Shown piece after piece: positions 36,369 to 44,564 of a DNA stretch of 64,000 nt. The notes beneath the pieces were generated by a model, which worked only from the letters and a program-made list of their open reading frames with translations, searched no databases and was not told the origin of the DNA. Positions within the stretch are counted from its first letter, which is position 1, and every line of letters begins with the position of its first letter. Origin of the DNA: Roseateles noduli (lineage in GTDB: Bacteria > Pseudomonadota > Gammaproteobacteria > Burkholderiales > Burkholderiaceae_C); the NCBI GenBank assembly GCA_002205125.1, contig NIOE01000015.1, positions 124,001 through 188,000 on the forward strand, given 5' to 3'. The position numbers and the translations under genes are program-made.

Positions 36369-37154
36369 TCAGGAGAGGCGTTCGAGCTCTCTCAGCACCT
36401 CGCCGCGCAGGTCGGCCACCGCCGCGCTGCCGCGACCGCGCGGATGCACCAGCGGCACGTCGATGCGTCGCACGATGCGGCCCGGCGCCGCGCCGAGCAC
36501 CAGCACGCGGTCGGCCAGCAGCACGGCCTCCTCCACATCGTGCGTGACCAGGATCAGGCTGGTGCCATGTCTTGCCGCGACCTCGCGCACGAGGTCCTGC
36601 AGCCGCATGCGGGTGAAGGCGTCCAGCGCGGAGAACGGTTCGTCGAGCAGCAGCACGCGCGGCCGCGTGTAGAGCGCCCGCGCGATCGCCGCGCGCTGCG
36701 CCTGTCCGCCGGAGAGCTGGCGCGGCAGCGCTTCGCCGAGTTCGCTCAAGCCGACCTCGCGCAGCAGCGTCTCCACCCAGGCTTCGTCGTGGCCCTGACC
36801 AAGGTCGAAGCCGACGTTCTCCGCCACCGTGAGCCACGGGAACAGCCGAGGCTCCTGGAACACGACGCCGATGTCGCGGTCCGGTCCTCGCCGCGCGCGG
36901 CCATTGAGCCGCACCTCGCCGTCGAAGTCGGGATCCAGCCCGGCGGCGATGCGCAGCAGCGTGCTCTTGCCGCAGCCGCTCGCGCCGACCAGGCCGAGCA
37001 CCTCGCCCGCCTTCAGGTCGAAGTGGACGTCCTGCAGGACGGGAGGCCGTCCGCCGCCATCGGCATTGGCCGCATTGGCGGCATTGGCGACGTGAGCGAC
37101 GGCGCCCTTGCCTGAGAAGCGCTTGGCGCGCACGGACACGGTCAACAGGCTCAT
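36369..37154 (-). CDS. SsuB-type ABC transporter ATPase (second sulfur system)
   Basis: A 261-residue ATPase of the nitrate/sulfonate/taurine group. Walker A is [12 protein letters not shown] near residue 56, then QEPRLFPWLTVAENV, signature LSGGQAQRAAIARAL and Walker B LLLDEPFSALDAFTR. Near the N-terminus, three 9-base repeats encode NAANAANA. The ATG at 37154 overlaps the stop of the permease gene. It closes the eight-gene sulfur operon. It probably energises the permease and binding protein encoded immediately upstream. Confidence 0.9.
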   Translation of the reverse strand: MSLLTVSVRAKRFSGKGAVAHVANAANAANADGGGRPPVLQDVHFDLKAGEVLGLVGASGCGKSTLLRIAAGLDPDFDGEVRLNGRARRGPDRDIGVVFQEPRLFPWLTVAENVGFDLGQGHDEAWVETLLREVGLSELGEALPRQLSGGQAQRAAIARALYTRPRVLLLDEPFSALDAFTRMRLQDLVREVAARHGTSLILVTHDVEEAVLLADRVLVLGAAPGRIVRRIDVPLVHPRGRGSAAVADLRGEVLRELERLS

Positions 37155-38068
37155 GCGTGGCCTCCGAAGCTGTCGCGCCAGTGCAGCGCGCGTTGTTCCA
37201 CCGCGGCCATCAGGCTGTCGGTCAATTTGCCCAGCAGCGCCAACAGCACGATGGCCGCCATCACCAGGTCGGCGCGGCCGGTCTCGCGGCCGTCGGTCAG
37301 CAGGTAGCCCAGCCCGCGGCTCGCGGCGATCAGCTCCGCCGCGACCATGAACATCCACGCCAGGCTCAGTCCGTTGCGCAGTCCCGTGAGCAGCGCCGGC
37401 AGCGCGGCGGGCAGCAGCACGCGGCGCGCCAGCGCCACGCGGCCGAGCCCGCGCAGCCGCGCGACCTCCACCAGCTTGCGGTCCACATCGCGGAAGCCCG
37501 AGGACACGCCCATGTAGACGGGAAAGAAGGCACCGATCGCGATCAGCGCGATCTTGGAGGCCTCGTCGATGCCGAGCCAGAGCAGCAGCAGCGGCACCCA
37601 CGCGAGCGACGGAATCGCGCGCAGGGCCTGGAAGCTCGGCGTCAGCACCGCCGCCGCCAGACCGGACAGGCCGACCAGCGCGCCGAACAGCACCGCCATC
37701 ACGGCGCCCAGCGCGAAACCGCCGGCCACGCGCAAGGTGCTCGCGAGGATGTGCTGCGTCAGTTGGCCGTCGCGCAGCATCTGCGCGAGCGCCGCAGCGA
37801 CGTCGCTCGGCGCCGGCAGCAGATTCGGCGCGATCCATCCGGATCGCACCGCGACTTCCGCCAACGCGAGCACCGCCAGCGGCGGCAACGCGCCGAGCAG
37901 CCACGTCGGCCATGGCCACGCGGCCTGCGCTCGTGTCGATCGAGCCATCGCCGCTGTCGCCGCTGTCGCCGCTGTCGCCGCAGGCTGTTCCGGCAGGACC
38001 GGCCCGAGCGACGAGACAGCGCGTGCGATGAGGTCGGGGTCGGCGCTCACGGCTCTGGTCTCGCTCAT
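37151..38068 (-). CDS. SsuC-type ABC transporter permease (second sulfur system)
   Basis: A 305-residue permease of the sulfonate/taurine group with six helices. It has the interaction loop EVARLRGLGRVALARRVLLPAAL and family sequences LRAIPSLAWVPLLLLWLGIDE and GLSLAWMFMVAAELIAASRGLGY. The cytoplasmic N-terminal tail includes a threefold 9-base repeat encoding TAATAATAA. The next gene overlaps its stop by four bases. Substrate is inferred as an organosulfur compound from the neighbouring monooxygenases. Confidence 0.9.
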   Translation of the reverse strand: MSETRAVSADPDLIARAVSSLGPVLPEQPAATAATAATAAMARSTRAQAAWPWPTWLLGALPPLAVLALAEVAVRSGWIAPNLLPAPSDVAAALAQMLRDGQLTQHILASTLRVAGGFALGAVMAVLFGALVGLSGLAAAVLTPSFQALRAIPSLAWVPLLLLWLGIDEASKIALIAIGAFFPVYMGVSSGFRDVDRKLVEVARLRGLGRVALARRVLLPAALPALLTGLRNGLSLAWMFMVAAELIAASRGLGYLLTDGRETGRADLVMAAIVLLALLGKLTDSLMAAVEQRALHWRDSFGGHA

Positions 38069-38080
38069 GGCATCGCGGGG

Positions 38081-39097
38081 TCAGGCCTTGATCAGGCCGT
38101 TGGCGAAGCGCGTGTCGACCAGCTCCGCGATCGTGCGGTTCAGGTCCACGCCGGGCTTCACCAGCTGCTCCGCGGCCAGGATGGGCGCCGCGGCCTGCAG
38201 CGCCTTCACGTGCTCGTCCGACGGCTGCGGATGCGAGAAGTCGCTGCGCAGCTTCACCTGCAGCAGGGCCACCGGCAGGCTGACCTTGGCCTCCTCGGAC
38301 AGGATCTTTGCGGCGTCCGAGGGATTCGCCAGCGTCCACGCACGCGCCCGCTCGTAGGCCGCGATCACGCGCTTCACCGTCTGCGGGTGGCGGTTCAGGA
38401 ACTCCTCGCGGACGTTCAGGAACCCGTAGGTGTTGAAGCCGACATTGCGGTACAGCAGCTTCGATCCGGCATCGAGTTCGCTCGCCGCCATCAGCGGATC
38501 GAGCCCGGCCCACGCGTCGACGCGGCCCTGCTCCAGCGCCGCGCGTCCGTCGGCGTGCTGGAGCGCGACATGCTCGATGTCGCCGCGCTTCAGGCCCACC
38601 GTGTGCAGCGCGCGCAGCAGGAAGAGATAGGGATCGGTGCCCTTGGTCGCCGCGATCTTCTTGCCCTTCAGATCTGCGAGCGAACGGATGCCGGAGTCCG
38701 GACGCACGACCAGCGCGGTCCACTCGGGGCGCGAGAAGATGTAGGGCGCCCGGATCGGATTGCCGTTCGCGCGCGCGAGCAGCGCGGCCAGGCCGGCGGT
38801 GGAGCCGATGTCGATGCTGCTGGCGTTGAGGTACTCCAGCGCGCGGTTGCTGCCGGCGCTCAGCACCCAGCGCACCGACGTGCCGTCCTTGGCGAGGTCC
38901 TCCTCCAGCCAGCCGAAGCGGCGCAGCACCAGGCTGGTCGGCGAGTAGTAGGCGTAGTCGAGCTTGAGCTCCTTCGGCGCTGCGGCGCCTTGCGCACGCA
39001 GCGGGCCGGCGGCCAATCCGGCCGCGAGGCCGGCGCCCAGGACGAGCGCATCGCGACGTGTCGGGCTGTTGTTCTTCGAATCAGGCTTGCGGGTCAT
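38081..39097 (-). CDS. SsuA-like periplasmic binding protein (second sulfur system)
   Basis: A 338-residue binding protein with a likely twin-arginine signal (SPTRRDALVLGAGLAAG, residues 11-27). The mature protein begins near APKELKLDYAYYSPTSLVL. Family features are SNRALEYLNASSIDIGSTAGL, KIAATKGTDPYLFLLRAL and DAWAGLDPLMAASELDAGSKL. It differs from SsuA at 33262 in the ligand region and is not a recent duplicate. The ATG at 39097 overlaps the stop of the monooxygenase gene upstream (ATGA), indicating translational coupling of desulfurisation and uptake genes. Confidence 0.88.
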   Translation of the reverse strand: MTRKPDSKNNSPTRRDALVLGAGLAAGLAAGPLRAQGAAAPKELKLDYAYYSPTSLVLRRFGWLEEDLAKDGTSVRWVLSAGSNRALEYLNASSIDIGSTAGLAALLARANGNPIRAPYIFSRPEWTALVVRPDSGIRSLADLKGKKIAATKGTDPYLFLLRALHTVGLKRGDIEHVALQHADGRAALEQGRVDAWAGLDPLMAASELDAGSKLLYRNVGFNTYGFLNVREEFLNRHPQTVKRVIAAYERARAWTLANPSDAAKILSEEAKVSLPVALLQVKLRSDFSHPQPSDEHVKALQAAAPILAAEQLVKPGVDLNRTIAELVDTRFANGLIKA

Positions 39098-40623
39098 GCG
39101 ACGGGCTCCGTCAGGGGAATGTCCAGGGAAGTGAGCGTGGGACCGCGACCGTCTGCGGTCGCTGCAGGCGGCGTGGCGTCGGCGGCATCCGCGGTCGGGT
39201 CGTCGAGTCGGACACGATGTCCCGCGTGCGTCGGCTTGAGGCCATTGCCCTCGCCGAACAGGCGCGCTCGCAGGGTCTTAGGCGCGGCATCGACATCGGC
39301 GCCCCCGCCCGCTTCGGGCCGATAGCGACCGCGTCGTCGCAGTTCGGGCACCACGAGATCGACGACATCGCGGAAGGTCTCGTGCGCCAGCGCGAAGGCG
39401 AGGTTGAAGCCGTCCAGGCCCGTGGCGTCCTGCCACGCGATCAGTTGATCCGCGATCTCTGATGGATCGCCCACGAAGACGGGTCCGCGCCCGCCCAGGC
39501 CGATGAAGGCGGCCGCTTCGCCGACCGTCCAGCGCCGCGTCGGATCCGCGCTGCTGAACGAGGCCAGCGCCGTTCGACCCGCCTGCGTGTCGAGGTAGTC
39601 GATCGTCGCGTCCAGCGGATACCGGCTGAAATCGACGCCGGTCCAGCCTGACAGCAGCGCCAGCGCGGCCTCGATGTCGATGTGGGACTTCAGGTCCTCA
39701 TGCTTCGCGTGGGCCTCGGCACTCGTGGGCGCCGTGATGATCAGCGCCTGGCCGTAGATCAGCACGTCGTCGCGCGCGCGCCCCGACTCGGCCACCGCGT
39801 CGCGCAGGCCGTTCACGTAGCCCTGCACGACGGAGGTGCTGGGACCGCTGACGAAGACGCACTCCGCATGCCGGCCGGCGAAGGCGCGGCCGCGACTCGA
39901 CGTGCCGGCCTGGAACAACACCGGCGTGCGCTGCGGCGACGGCTCGCACAGGTGCACGCCGGGCACGCGGTAGTGCTCGCCGCGATGGTTGATCGCATGG
40001 ACCTTGCTCGGGTCCGTGAACACGCGGCCCGCCTTGTCGCGCTTGACCGCGCCGTCTTCCCAGCTGAGTTCCCACAACTTGTAGACGACGTCCAGGTACT
40101 CGTCGGCCAGGTCGTAGCGCTCGTCGTGCGCGCGCTGCCCGGTCTGACCGAGGTTGCGCGCCGCGCTGTCGAGGTAGCCGGTGACGATGTTCCAGCCGAT
40201 GCGGCCCTTGGTCAGGTGGTCCAGCGTCGAGATGCGCCGCGCGAAGCTGTACGGCGGCTCGTACGTCAGCGCGACCGTCACGCCGAAGCCGAGATGCTTC
40301 GTCACCGACGCCATCAGCGGCACCAGCGCCAGCGGATCGTTGAGCGGCACCTGCACCGCATGGCGCAGCGCCGCGTCCGGCGAGCCGCCGTGCACGTCGT
40401 AGACGCCCAGCACGTCGGCCAGGAACACACTGTCGAAGCCGCCGCGCTCCAGCAGCCGCGCCAGCTCGATCCAGTACTCGGGCTCCGTGTAGCGATGCGA
40501 CTCGTCGCGCGGGTGCGTCCACAGCCCGGGCGACTGGTGACCGACCGTGTTCATCGCGAAGGCGTTGAAACGGATCGGCTTGGCCACCCCGCCCGCGTCG
40601 GGCTGCGACTCCTTGCCGCTCAT
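39094..40623 (-). CDS. LLM-class flavin monooxygenase of the NtaA/SnaA/DmoA group
   Basis: A 509-residue FMNH2-dependent monooxygenase. Group features: NAFAMNTVGHQSPGLWTHP near the start, FDSVFLADVLGVYDVHGG, ALTYEPPYSFARRISTLDHL, GRIGWNIVTGYLDSAARNLG and PVLFQAGTSSRGRAFAGRHAE. Relatives oxidise dimethyl sulfide, nitrilotriacetate, EDTA or dibenzothiophene sulfone. With the SfnB/DszC-like gene in the same operon, release of sulfur from an organosulfur compound is likely. The last 60 or so residues (after RGRYRPEAGGG) are an Ala/Asp/Thr-rich extension beyond the usual family end. It needs reduced FMN, possibly from SsuE. Start overlaps the stop of the MetQ-like gene. Confidence 0.88.
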   Translation of the reverse strand: MSGKESQPDAGGVAKPIRFNAFAMNTVGHQSPGLWTHPRDESHRYTEPEYWIELARLLERGGFDSVFLADVLGVYDVHGGSPDAALRHAVQVPLNDPLALVPLMASVTKHLGFGVTVALTYEPPYSFARRISTLDHLTKGRIGWNIVTGYLDSAARNLGQTGQRAHDERYDLADEYLDVVYKLWELSWEDGAVKRDKAGRVFTDPSKVHAINHRGEHYRVPGVHLCEPSPQRTPVLFQAGTSSRGRAFAGRHAECVFVSGPSTSVVQGYVNGLRDAVAESGRARDDVLIYGQALIITAPTSAEAHAKHEDLKSHIDIEAALALLSGWTGVDFSRYPLDATIDYLDTQAGRTALASFSSADPTRRWTVGEAAAFIGLGGRGPVFVGDPSEIADQLIAWQDATGLDGFNLAFALAHETFRDVVDLVVPELRRRGRYRPEAGGGADVDAAPKTLRARLFGEGNGLKPTHAGHRVRLDDPTADAADATPPAATADGRGPTLTSLDIPLTEPVA

Positions 40624-41441
40624 TGCAGGAACGCCGGCCGTGCGTAGCCGGGGAACTTCTGCACCAGCACCGCCTTGAACTCCGGCGCGCGGAAGGCGTC
40701 CGCCAGCGCCAGGGTCCACGGCGCCTGCTTGTCCTTGCCCTTCACCGCCAGCACCAGCATGTAGTGGTCGGGCGTCTTCTCCAGCAGCAGTGCGTCGGTC
40801 AGCTTCAGCCCGCTGGAGATCGCGAAGTTGCCGTTGACGATCGCGTACTCCGCGTCGTCGAGCGTGCGCGGGATCTGCGCCGCCTCGATGGGCTGCAGCT
40901 TCAGGTTGAGCGGGTTGGCGGCGATGTCCTTCTCCGTCACGCGGATCGGATCGGCGCCGGGCTTGAGCGTCAGCAGCTTCTGGTCGGCCAGCAGCGCCAG
41001 GCCGTGCGCCAGGTTGGCCGGATCGTTGGCCAGCGTGATGCGGTCGCCCGGCTTCACGTCGGCCAGGCTCTTGCGCTTCTTCGAGTAGATCCCGAACGGC
41101 GCCATCGGCCCCTGCACCACATCCACGATGTCCAGCTTGCGGTCCTCGCGGAAGCGGTTGAGGTAGGTGATGTGCTGGAAGAAGTTGGCGTCCAGCGCGC
41201 CTTGCGCCAGCGCGATGTTGGGCTGCACGTAGTCGTTGAACTCGACCAGCTTGACGGTGTAGCCGCGCTTCTCCAGCAGCGGCTTGATGCCCTGGCGCAG
41301 CACCTCGATGTTGGAGCCGGCGGTCGCGCCGATGGTGATCTCCTTCTTGTCCTGCGCCTGGACGACGGGCGCGAAGAAGACGGAGGCAGAAGCGGAGGCG
41401 GTGAGCGCGAGGGCCAGCAGCGTGCGGCGGGCGAGTGTCAT
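40620..41441 (-). CDS. metQ: MetQ/NlpA-family binding protein
   Basis: A 273-residue NlpA-family binding protein. Features: KKEITIGATAGSNIEVLRQGIKP, VEFNDYVQPNIALAQGALDANFFQH, RITLANDPANLAHGLALL and EYAIVNGNFAISSGL. The signal peptide ends near VVQAQ and contains no cysteine, so unlike E. coli MetQ it is not a lipoprotein. Members bind methionine, but relatives in sulfur operons may bind other sulfur compounds. Given the neighbours, methionine is not certain. The ATG at 41441 is preferred over 41480. Confidence 0.87.
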   Translation of the reverse strand: MTLARRTLLALALTASASASVFFAPVVQAQDKKEITIGATAGSNIEVLRQGIKPLLEKRGYTVKLVEFNDYVQPNIALAQGALDANFFQHITYLNRFREDRKLDIVDVVQGPMAPFGIYSKKRKSLADVKPGDRITLANDPANLAHGLALLADQKLLTLKPGADPIRVTEKDIAANPLNLKLQPIEAAQIPRTLDDAEYAIVNGNFAISSGLKLTDALLLEKTPDHYMLVLAVKGKDKQAPWTLALADAFRAPEFKAVLVQKFPGYARPAFLQ

Positions 41442-41529
41442 CGGGAAGTCCTTGGAGGTCCGGGAGGAAGAGGAGAACAACGGGCGGAAATGAACAACAG
41501 GCGGAAAGGAGGAAAGGTGCGCGCGGCGC

Positions 41530-42204
41530 TCAGCGCTTGTCGAGCCGCCGCGCCACGCGCTGGCCGGTGAACTGGATCAGCTGGACGAGCACGACGAGGA
41601 TCGCGACCGTCAGCACCATGACGTCGGTCTGGAAGCGGTAGTAGCCGTAGCGGATCGCGAGGTCGCCGATGCCGCCGCCGCCGACCACGCCGGCCACCGC
41701 CGAGTACGACAGGAAGCTGATCGCCAGCACCGTCAGCGCGCCCACCAGGCCGGCGCGCGCCTCGCGCACCAGCACGCGCAGCACGATCTGCGTCTCGGAG
41801 GCGCCCATCGCCTGCGCGGCCTCGATGACGCCGCGCGGTACCTCGCGCAGGCACTGCTCGACCAGGCGCGCGAAGTACGGGATCGCCGCGAAGGACAGCG
41901 GCACCGCTGCTGCCAGCGGGCCGATCGAGGTGCCCGCGATCACGCGCGTGATCGGCACCAATGCGACCAGCAGGATGATGAAGGGGAAGCTGCGCACGGT
42001 GTTCACCACCGCGTTGATCAGGCGGTGCAGCAGCCCCGCGCCGCCGTAGCCCGACAGCGACTGGCCCGGACTCAACAGGAACAGCAGCACGCCCAGCGGG
42101 CCGCCGAACAGCACCGCGGAGCCCAGGCCGATGGCCAGCATGAGGCCGGTCTGGCCCAGCGCAATCCAGATCTCGGGCAGCAGCGCGACGAGGTTCTCAA
42201 GCAT
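41530..42204 (-). CDS. metI: MetI-type ABC permease
   Basis: A 224-residue inner-membrane permease with five to six helices. MetI features: NTVRSFPFIILLVALVPITR, GTSIGPLAAAVPLSFAAIPYF, the ATPase-contact loop EAAQAMGASETQIVLRVLVREA and SAVAGVVGGGGIGDLAIRYGY. Its start overlaps the metN-like stop by eight bases. It works with the neighbouring MetN and MetQ proteins. Confidence 0.92.
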   Translation of the reverse strand: MLENLVALLPEIWIALGQTGLMLAIGLGSAVLFGGPLGVLLFLLSPGQSLSGYGGAGLLHRLINAVVNTVRSFPFIILLVALVPITRVIAGTSIGPLAAAVPLSFAAIPYFARLVEQCLREVPRGVIEAAQAMGASETQIVLRVLVREARAGLVGALTVLAISFLSYSAVAGVVGGGGIGDLAIRYGYYRFQTDVMVLTVAILVVLVQLIQFTGQRVARRLDKR

Positions 42205-43126
42205 GGCGGACCTCCCGGCGTCCGATGGAAGCGATGACTTCGGAGGTCGCCAACGCCGAGGCGTCCAGCGCGGCGAGGTTCGCCGCCTGGCGCTGCAGGC
42301 GAGCCAGCTCCAATCCCAAAGGTGAAGTCGCCACGCGCGTCGCGTCGACGACGTCGAACTGCTCGACCAGCCGGCCGTCCGCGATCACCGCCGCGCGGCG
42401 GCACAGCGCCTGCACGACTTCGAGCTCATGCGTGACGATCACGATCGTGACGCCCAGCCGCGCGTTGATGTCGGCCAGCGTGGCGAGCAGCTCGCGCGTG
42501 GTCTCGGCGTCGAGTGCGGACGTCGGCTCGTCGCACAGCAGCACGTCGGGCTGCGGCGCCAGCGCCCGCGCGATCGCGACGCGCTGCTTCTGCCCGCCGC
42601 TGAGCTGCGCCGGGTACTGGTCGGCCTTGTCGGTCAGGCCGACCAGCGCCAGGCATTCGGCGACACGGTCGGCGATCTCGCGGCGCGAGCGGCTCGCGTG
42701 CAGCTGCAGCGGGAAGGCGACGTTCTCCGCCGCGGTCGCGTTCTGCAGCAGGTTGAACTGCTGGAAGATCATCCCCAGCCGCTGCCGCTCGCGGCGGAGC
42801 TCGGCCGGCTTCAGCGCGGTCAGCTCGCGGCCGGCCACATGCACCCGGCCCGCGTCGGGACGCTCCAGCAGGTTGATCAGCCGCAGCAGCGTGGACTTGC
42901 CCGCGCCGCTCTTGCCGATCAGGCCGAGGATCTCGCCGGGACGCACGGACAGGCTCACGTCGCGCACGGCGTCGAAACGCCGCCCGTCGGGCAGTGCGAA
43001 GGCCTTCGACACGCCGTCGAGGCGGATCAGCGGATCGCTCTTCTGCCCGCTCTTCTGATCGATCAGAGGATGGCGCTCCGGTTCGCTTCGGTGGTCGTCT
43101 TTCGGGTCGTTCTTCGGGTCGCTCAT
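42197..43126 (-). CDS. metN: MetN-type ABC ATPase with shortened C-terminus
   Basis: A 309-residue ATPase. Walker A is [13 protein letters not shown] near residue 73, signature LSGGQKQRVAIARAL, Walker B VLLCDEPTSALDAETT and the MetN-typical switch region VIVTHELEVVQALCRRAAV. Standard MetN has a C-terminal NIL/ACT-like domain of about 90 residues that binds methionine and inhibits transport. Here only about 45 residues follow the ATPase core, without that fold, so methionine feedback should be missing. The N-terminus carries an odd charged tail rich in DPK and SDP repeats. Confidence 0.9.
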   Translation of the reverse strand: MSDPKNDPKDDHRSEPERHPLIDQKSGQKSDPLIRLDGVSKAFALPDGRRFDAVRDVSLSVRPGEILGLIGKSGAGKSTLLRLINLLERPDAGRVHVAGRELTALKPAELRRERQRLGMIFQQFNLLQNATAAENVAFPLQLHASRSRREIADRVAECLALVGLTDKADQYPAQLSGGQKQRVAIARALAPQPDVLLCDEPTSALDAETTRELLATLADINARLGVTIVIVTHELEVVQALCRRAAVIADGRLVEQFDVVDATRVATSPLGLELARLQRQAANLAALDASALATSEVIASIGRREVRHA

Positions 43127-43139
43127 GGGGTCTCCTCGA

Positions 43140-44465
43140 TCAGGAATACGCCGTCGGATCGGGGATCCGGCCGTCGAGGAAGAAGCGGCCCAGGTCGCGC
43201 AGCTTGTAGTCGACCGGGTCGTGCAGCGTGTGCACCCGCGCGTTGCGCCAGAAGCGGTCCAGACCGAACTCGGCGGACGTGCTGCGCGCGCCGGTCAGCT
43301 CGAACAACTGGCTCGAGACCTCCACGCCGGCGCGGTGGGCGAGCACCTTGGCCTCGGCGCCCGCGAGCGCGACCTCGCCGCGCTCCTGCGCGGTCAGCGC
43401 GTCGCCAAGCGCCAGCGCGCGCCGCAGCAGGTCGACGGCGTCGGCGGCGACGGCCTGCGCCGCCCTCACCTTCAGCCACAGGTCGCCGTAGCGGTGCTGC
43501 ACCAGCGGGTCGTCGACCGCGCGCGCCACGCCCGAGGCCGACCAGGCCCGGCCACGCGTGGCGGTGTAGCGGCGCGCCTCGTCGAACGCGCCTTCGCCGA
43601 TGCCCAGGTAGAGGTGGGTCATGATCAGCTGAGCGATCTGCGAGCGCAGCGTCGCGCGCGGCGTCGGGCTCTGGCCCGGCACCTGCAGCAGCTCGTCGTC
43701 GTCCAGCCGCACCGCGTCGAAACGCACCGTGCCGCTGTCCGTCTGGCGCTGGCCGAAGGCATCCCAGTCCTGCTCCACCCGCACCCCCTCGCGCCGCGTC
43801 GGCACGATGCCGATCAGGAACCCGCCCTCGGCCGTCGTCGCCGACACCGTCAGCCGGTCCGAGCCCAACGCGCCGGAGCAGAAGCTCTTCACGCCGTCCA
43901 GGCGCCAGCCGGCGCCTTCGCGTTCATCACGTACGGCCGTCAGCCGCGTGTCGGCGGGATTGAGCGCGTTGCCCCAGAAGAGGCGCTGCTCGGCGGTCTC
44001 GCGCAGATGGCGCGCGCCGTGCGCCGTCGCCGCGGGGCCGCCGTACAGCGACACCCCGAACAGCTGCAGATGGTGGAAGGCCAGCACGTGGGCCAGCGCG
44101 CTGTCGACGCGCGCCACCCGGCGCACGACCTGGAAGAACTCGGGGAGGCCGCCGCCCAGGCCGCCGTGCGCCTCGGGGATCGTCAGCGCGAGCAGACCGC
44201 TCGCTCGGATCAGTTTGCGCTGCTCGGCGGCGTGGCCGCCCTCGCGATCGCGTTGCACGGCCGTGGCGGCCAGCTGCTCGACGAGACGGTCGACGCCTGA
44301 CCCCAGCAGCTCGGCCAACGAGGACGCCGCCGGAGCAACATCACCGGCACGACCGTCATGACTGGGATCACCGGAGTTGCCAACGGGGCCGGCACGGCCG
44401 ACAGACGGGGCATCGGGAGAAGTCGGGGAAGCGTCGTCAAGACGCTGCAGCACGGGAGCGGTCAT
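43140..44465 (-). CDS. SfnB/DszC-like flavin monooxygenase (acyl-CoA dehydrogenase fold)
   Basis: A 441-residue protein of the acyl-CoA dehydrogenase superfamily, nearest in appearance to SfnB and DszC, which oxidise sulfur compounds rather than acyl-CoA. Seen are SGLLALTIPEAHGGLGG, SALAHVLAFHHLQLFGVSLYG, FWGNALNPADTRL, GVKSFCSGALGSDRL, QDWDAFGQRQTDSGT and the C-terminal ARSTSAEFGLDRFWRNARVHTLHDP. The DRFWRNARVHTLHDP ending is typical of this group. The first 50 residues are a disordered Asp/Ser/Ala tail. It is the first gene of the eight-gene sulfur operon, 81 bases downstream of the shared element. Confidence 0.88.
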   Translation of the reverse strand: MTAPVLQRLDDASPTSPDAPSVGRAGPVGNSGDPSHDGRAGDVAPAASSLAELLGSGVDRLVEQLAATAVQRDREGGHAAEQRKLIRASGLLALTIPEAHGGLGGGLPEFFQVVRRVARVDSALAHVLAFHHLQLFGVSLYGGPAATAHGARHLRETAEQRLFWGNALNPADTRLTAVRDEREGAGWRLDGVKSFCSGALGSDRLTVSATTAEGGFLIGIVPTRREGVRVEQDWDAFGQRQTDSGTVRFDAVRLDDDELLQVPGQSPTPRATLRSQIAQLIMTHLYLGIGEGAFDEARRYTATRGRAWSASGVARAVDDPLVQHRYGDLWLKVRAAQAVAADAVDLLRRALALGDALTAQERGEVALAGAEAKVLAHRAGVEVSSQLFELTGARSTSAEFGLDRFWRNARVHTLHDPVDYKLRDLGRFFLDGRIPDPTAYS

Positions 44466-44545
44466 CGGCGGGGAGGAACTCGGGGGCGGCTATGCGCGAT
44501 GACGCCGAGTGTTCCTGTCCGCCCGCGCGGACCGAAGCGAGAAAT

Positions 44546-44564
44546 TCGTCTGTGCTTATGCGCT
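44546..44564 (-). promoter_or_regulatory. Conserved 19-bp element upstream of the second sulfur operon
   Basis: On the minus strand it reads AGCGCATAAGCACAGACGA, the near copy of the ssuE element (16 of 19 identical, mismatches at positions 6, 13 and 14). It touches the stop codon of the small ORF at 44556-44771 and lies 81 bases before the first ATG of the operon. Confidence 0.5.

Noticed and set aside
41442-41529. SAM riboswitch or S-box before metQ
   Set aside because: The gap is an 88-base space inside an operon, without a recognisable SAM-box structure.
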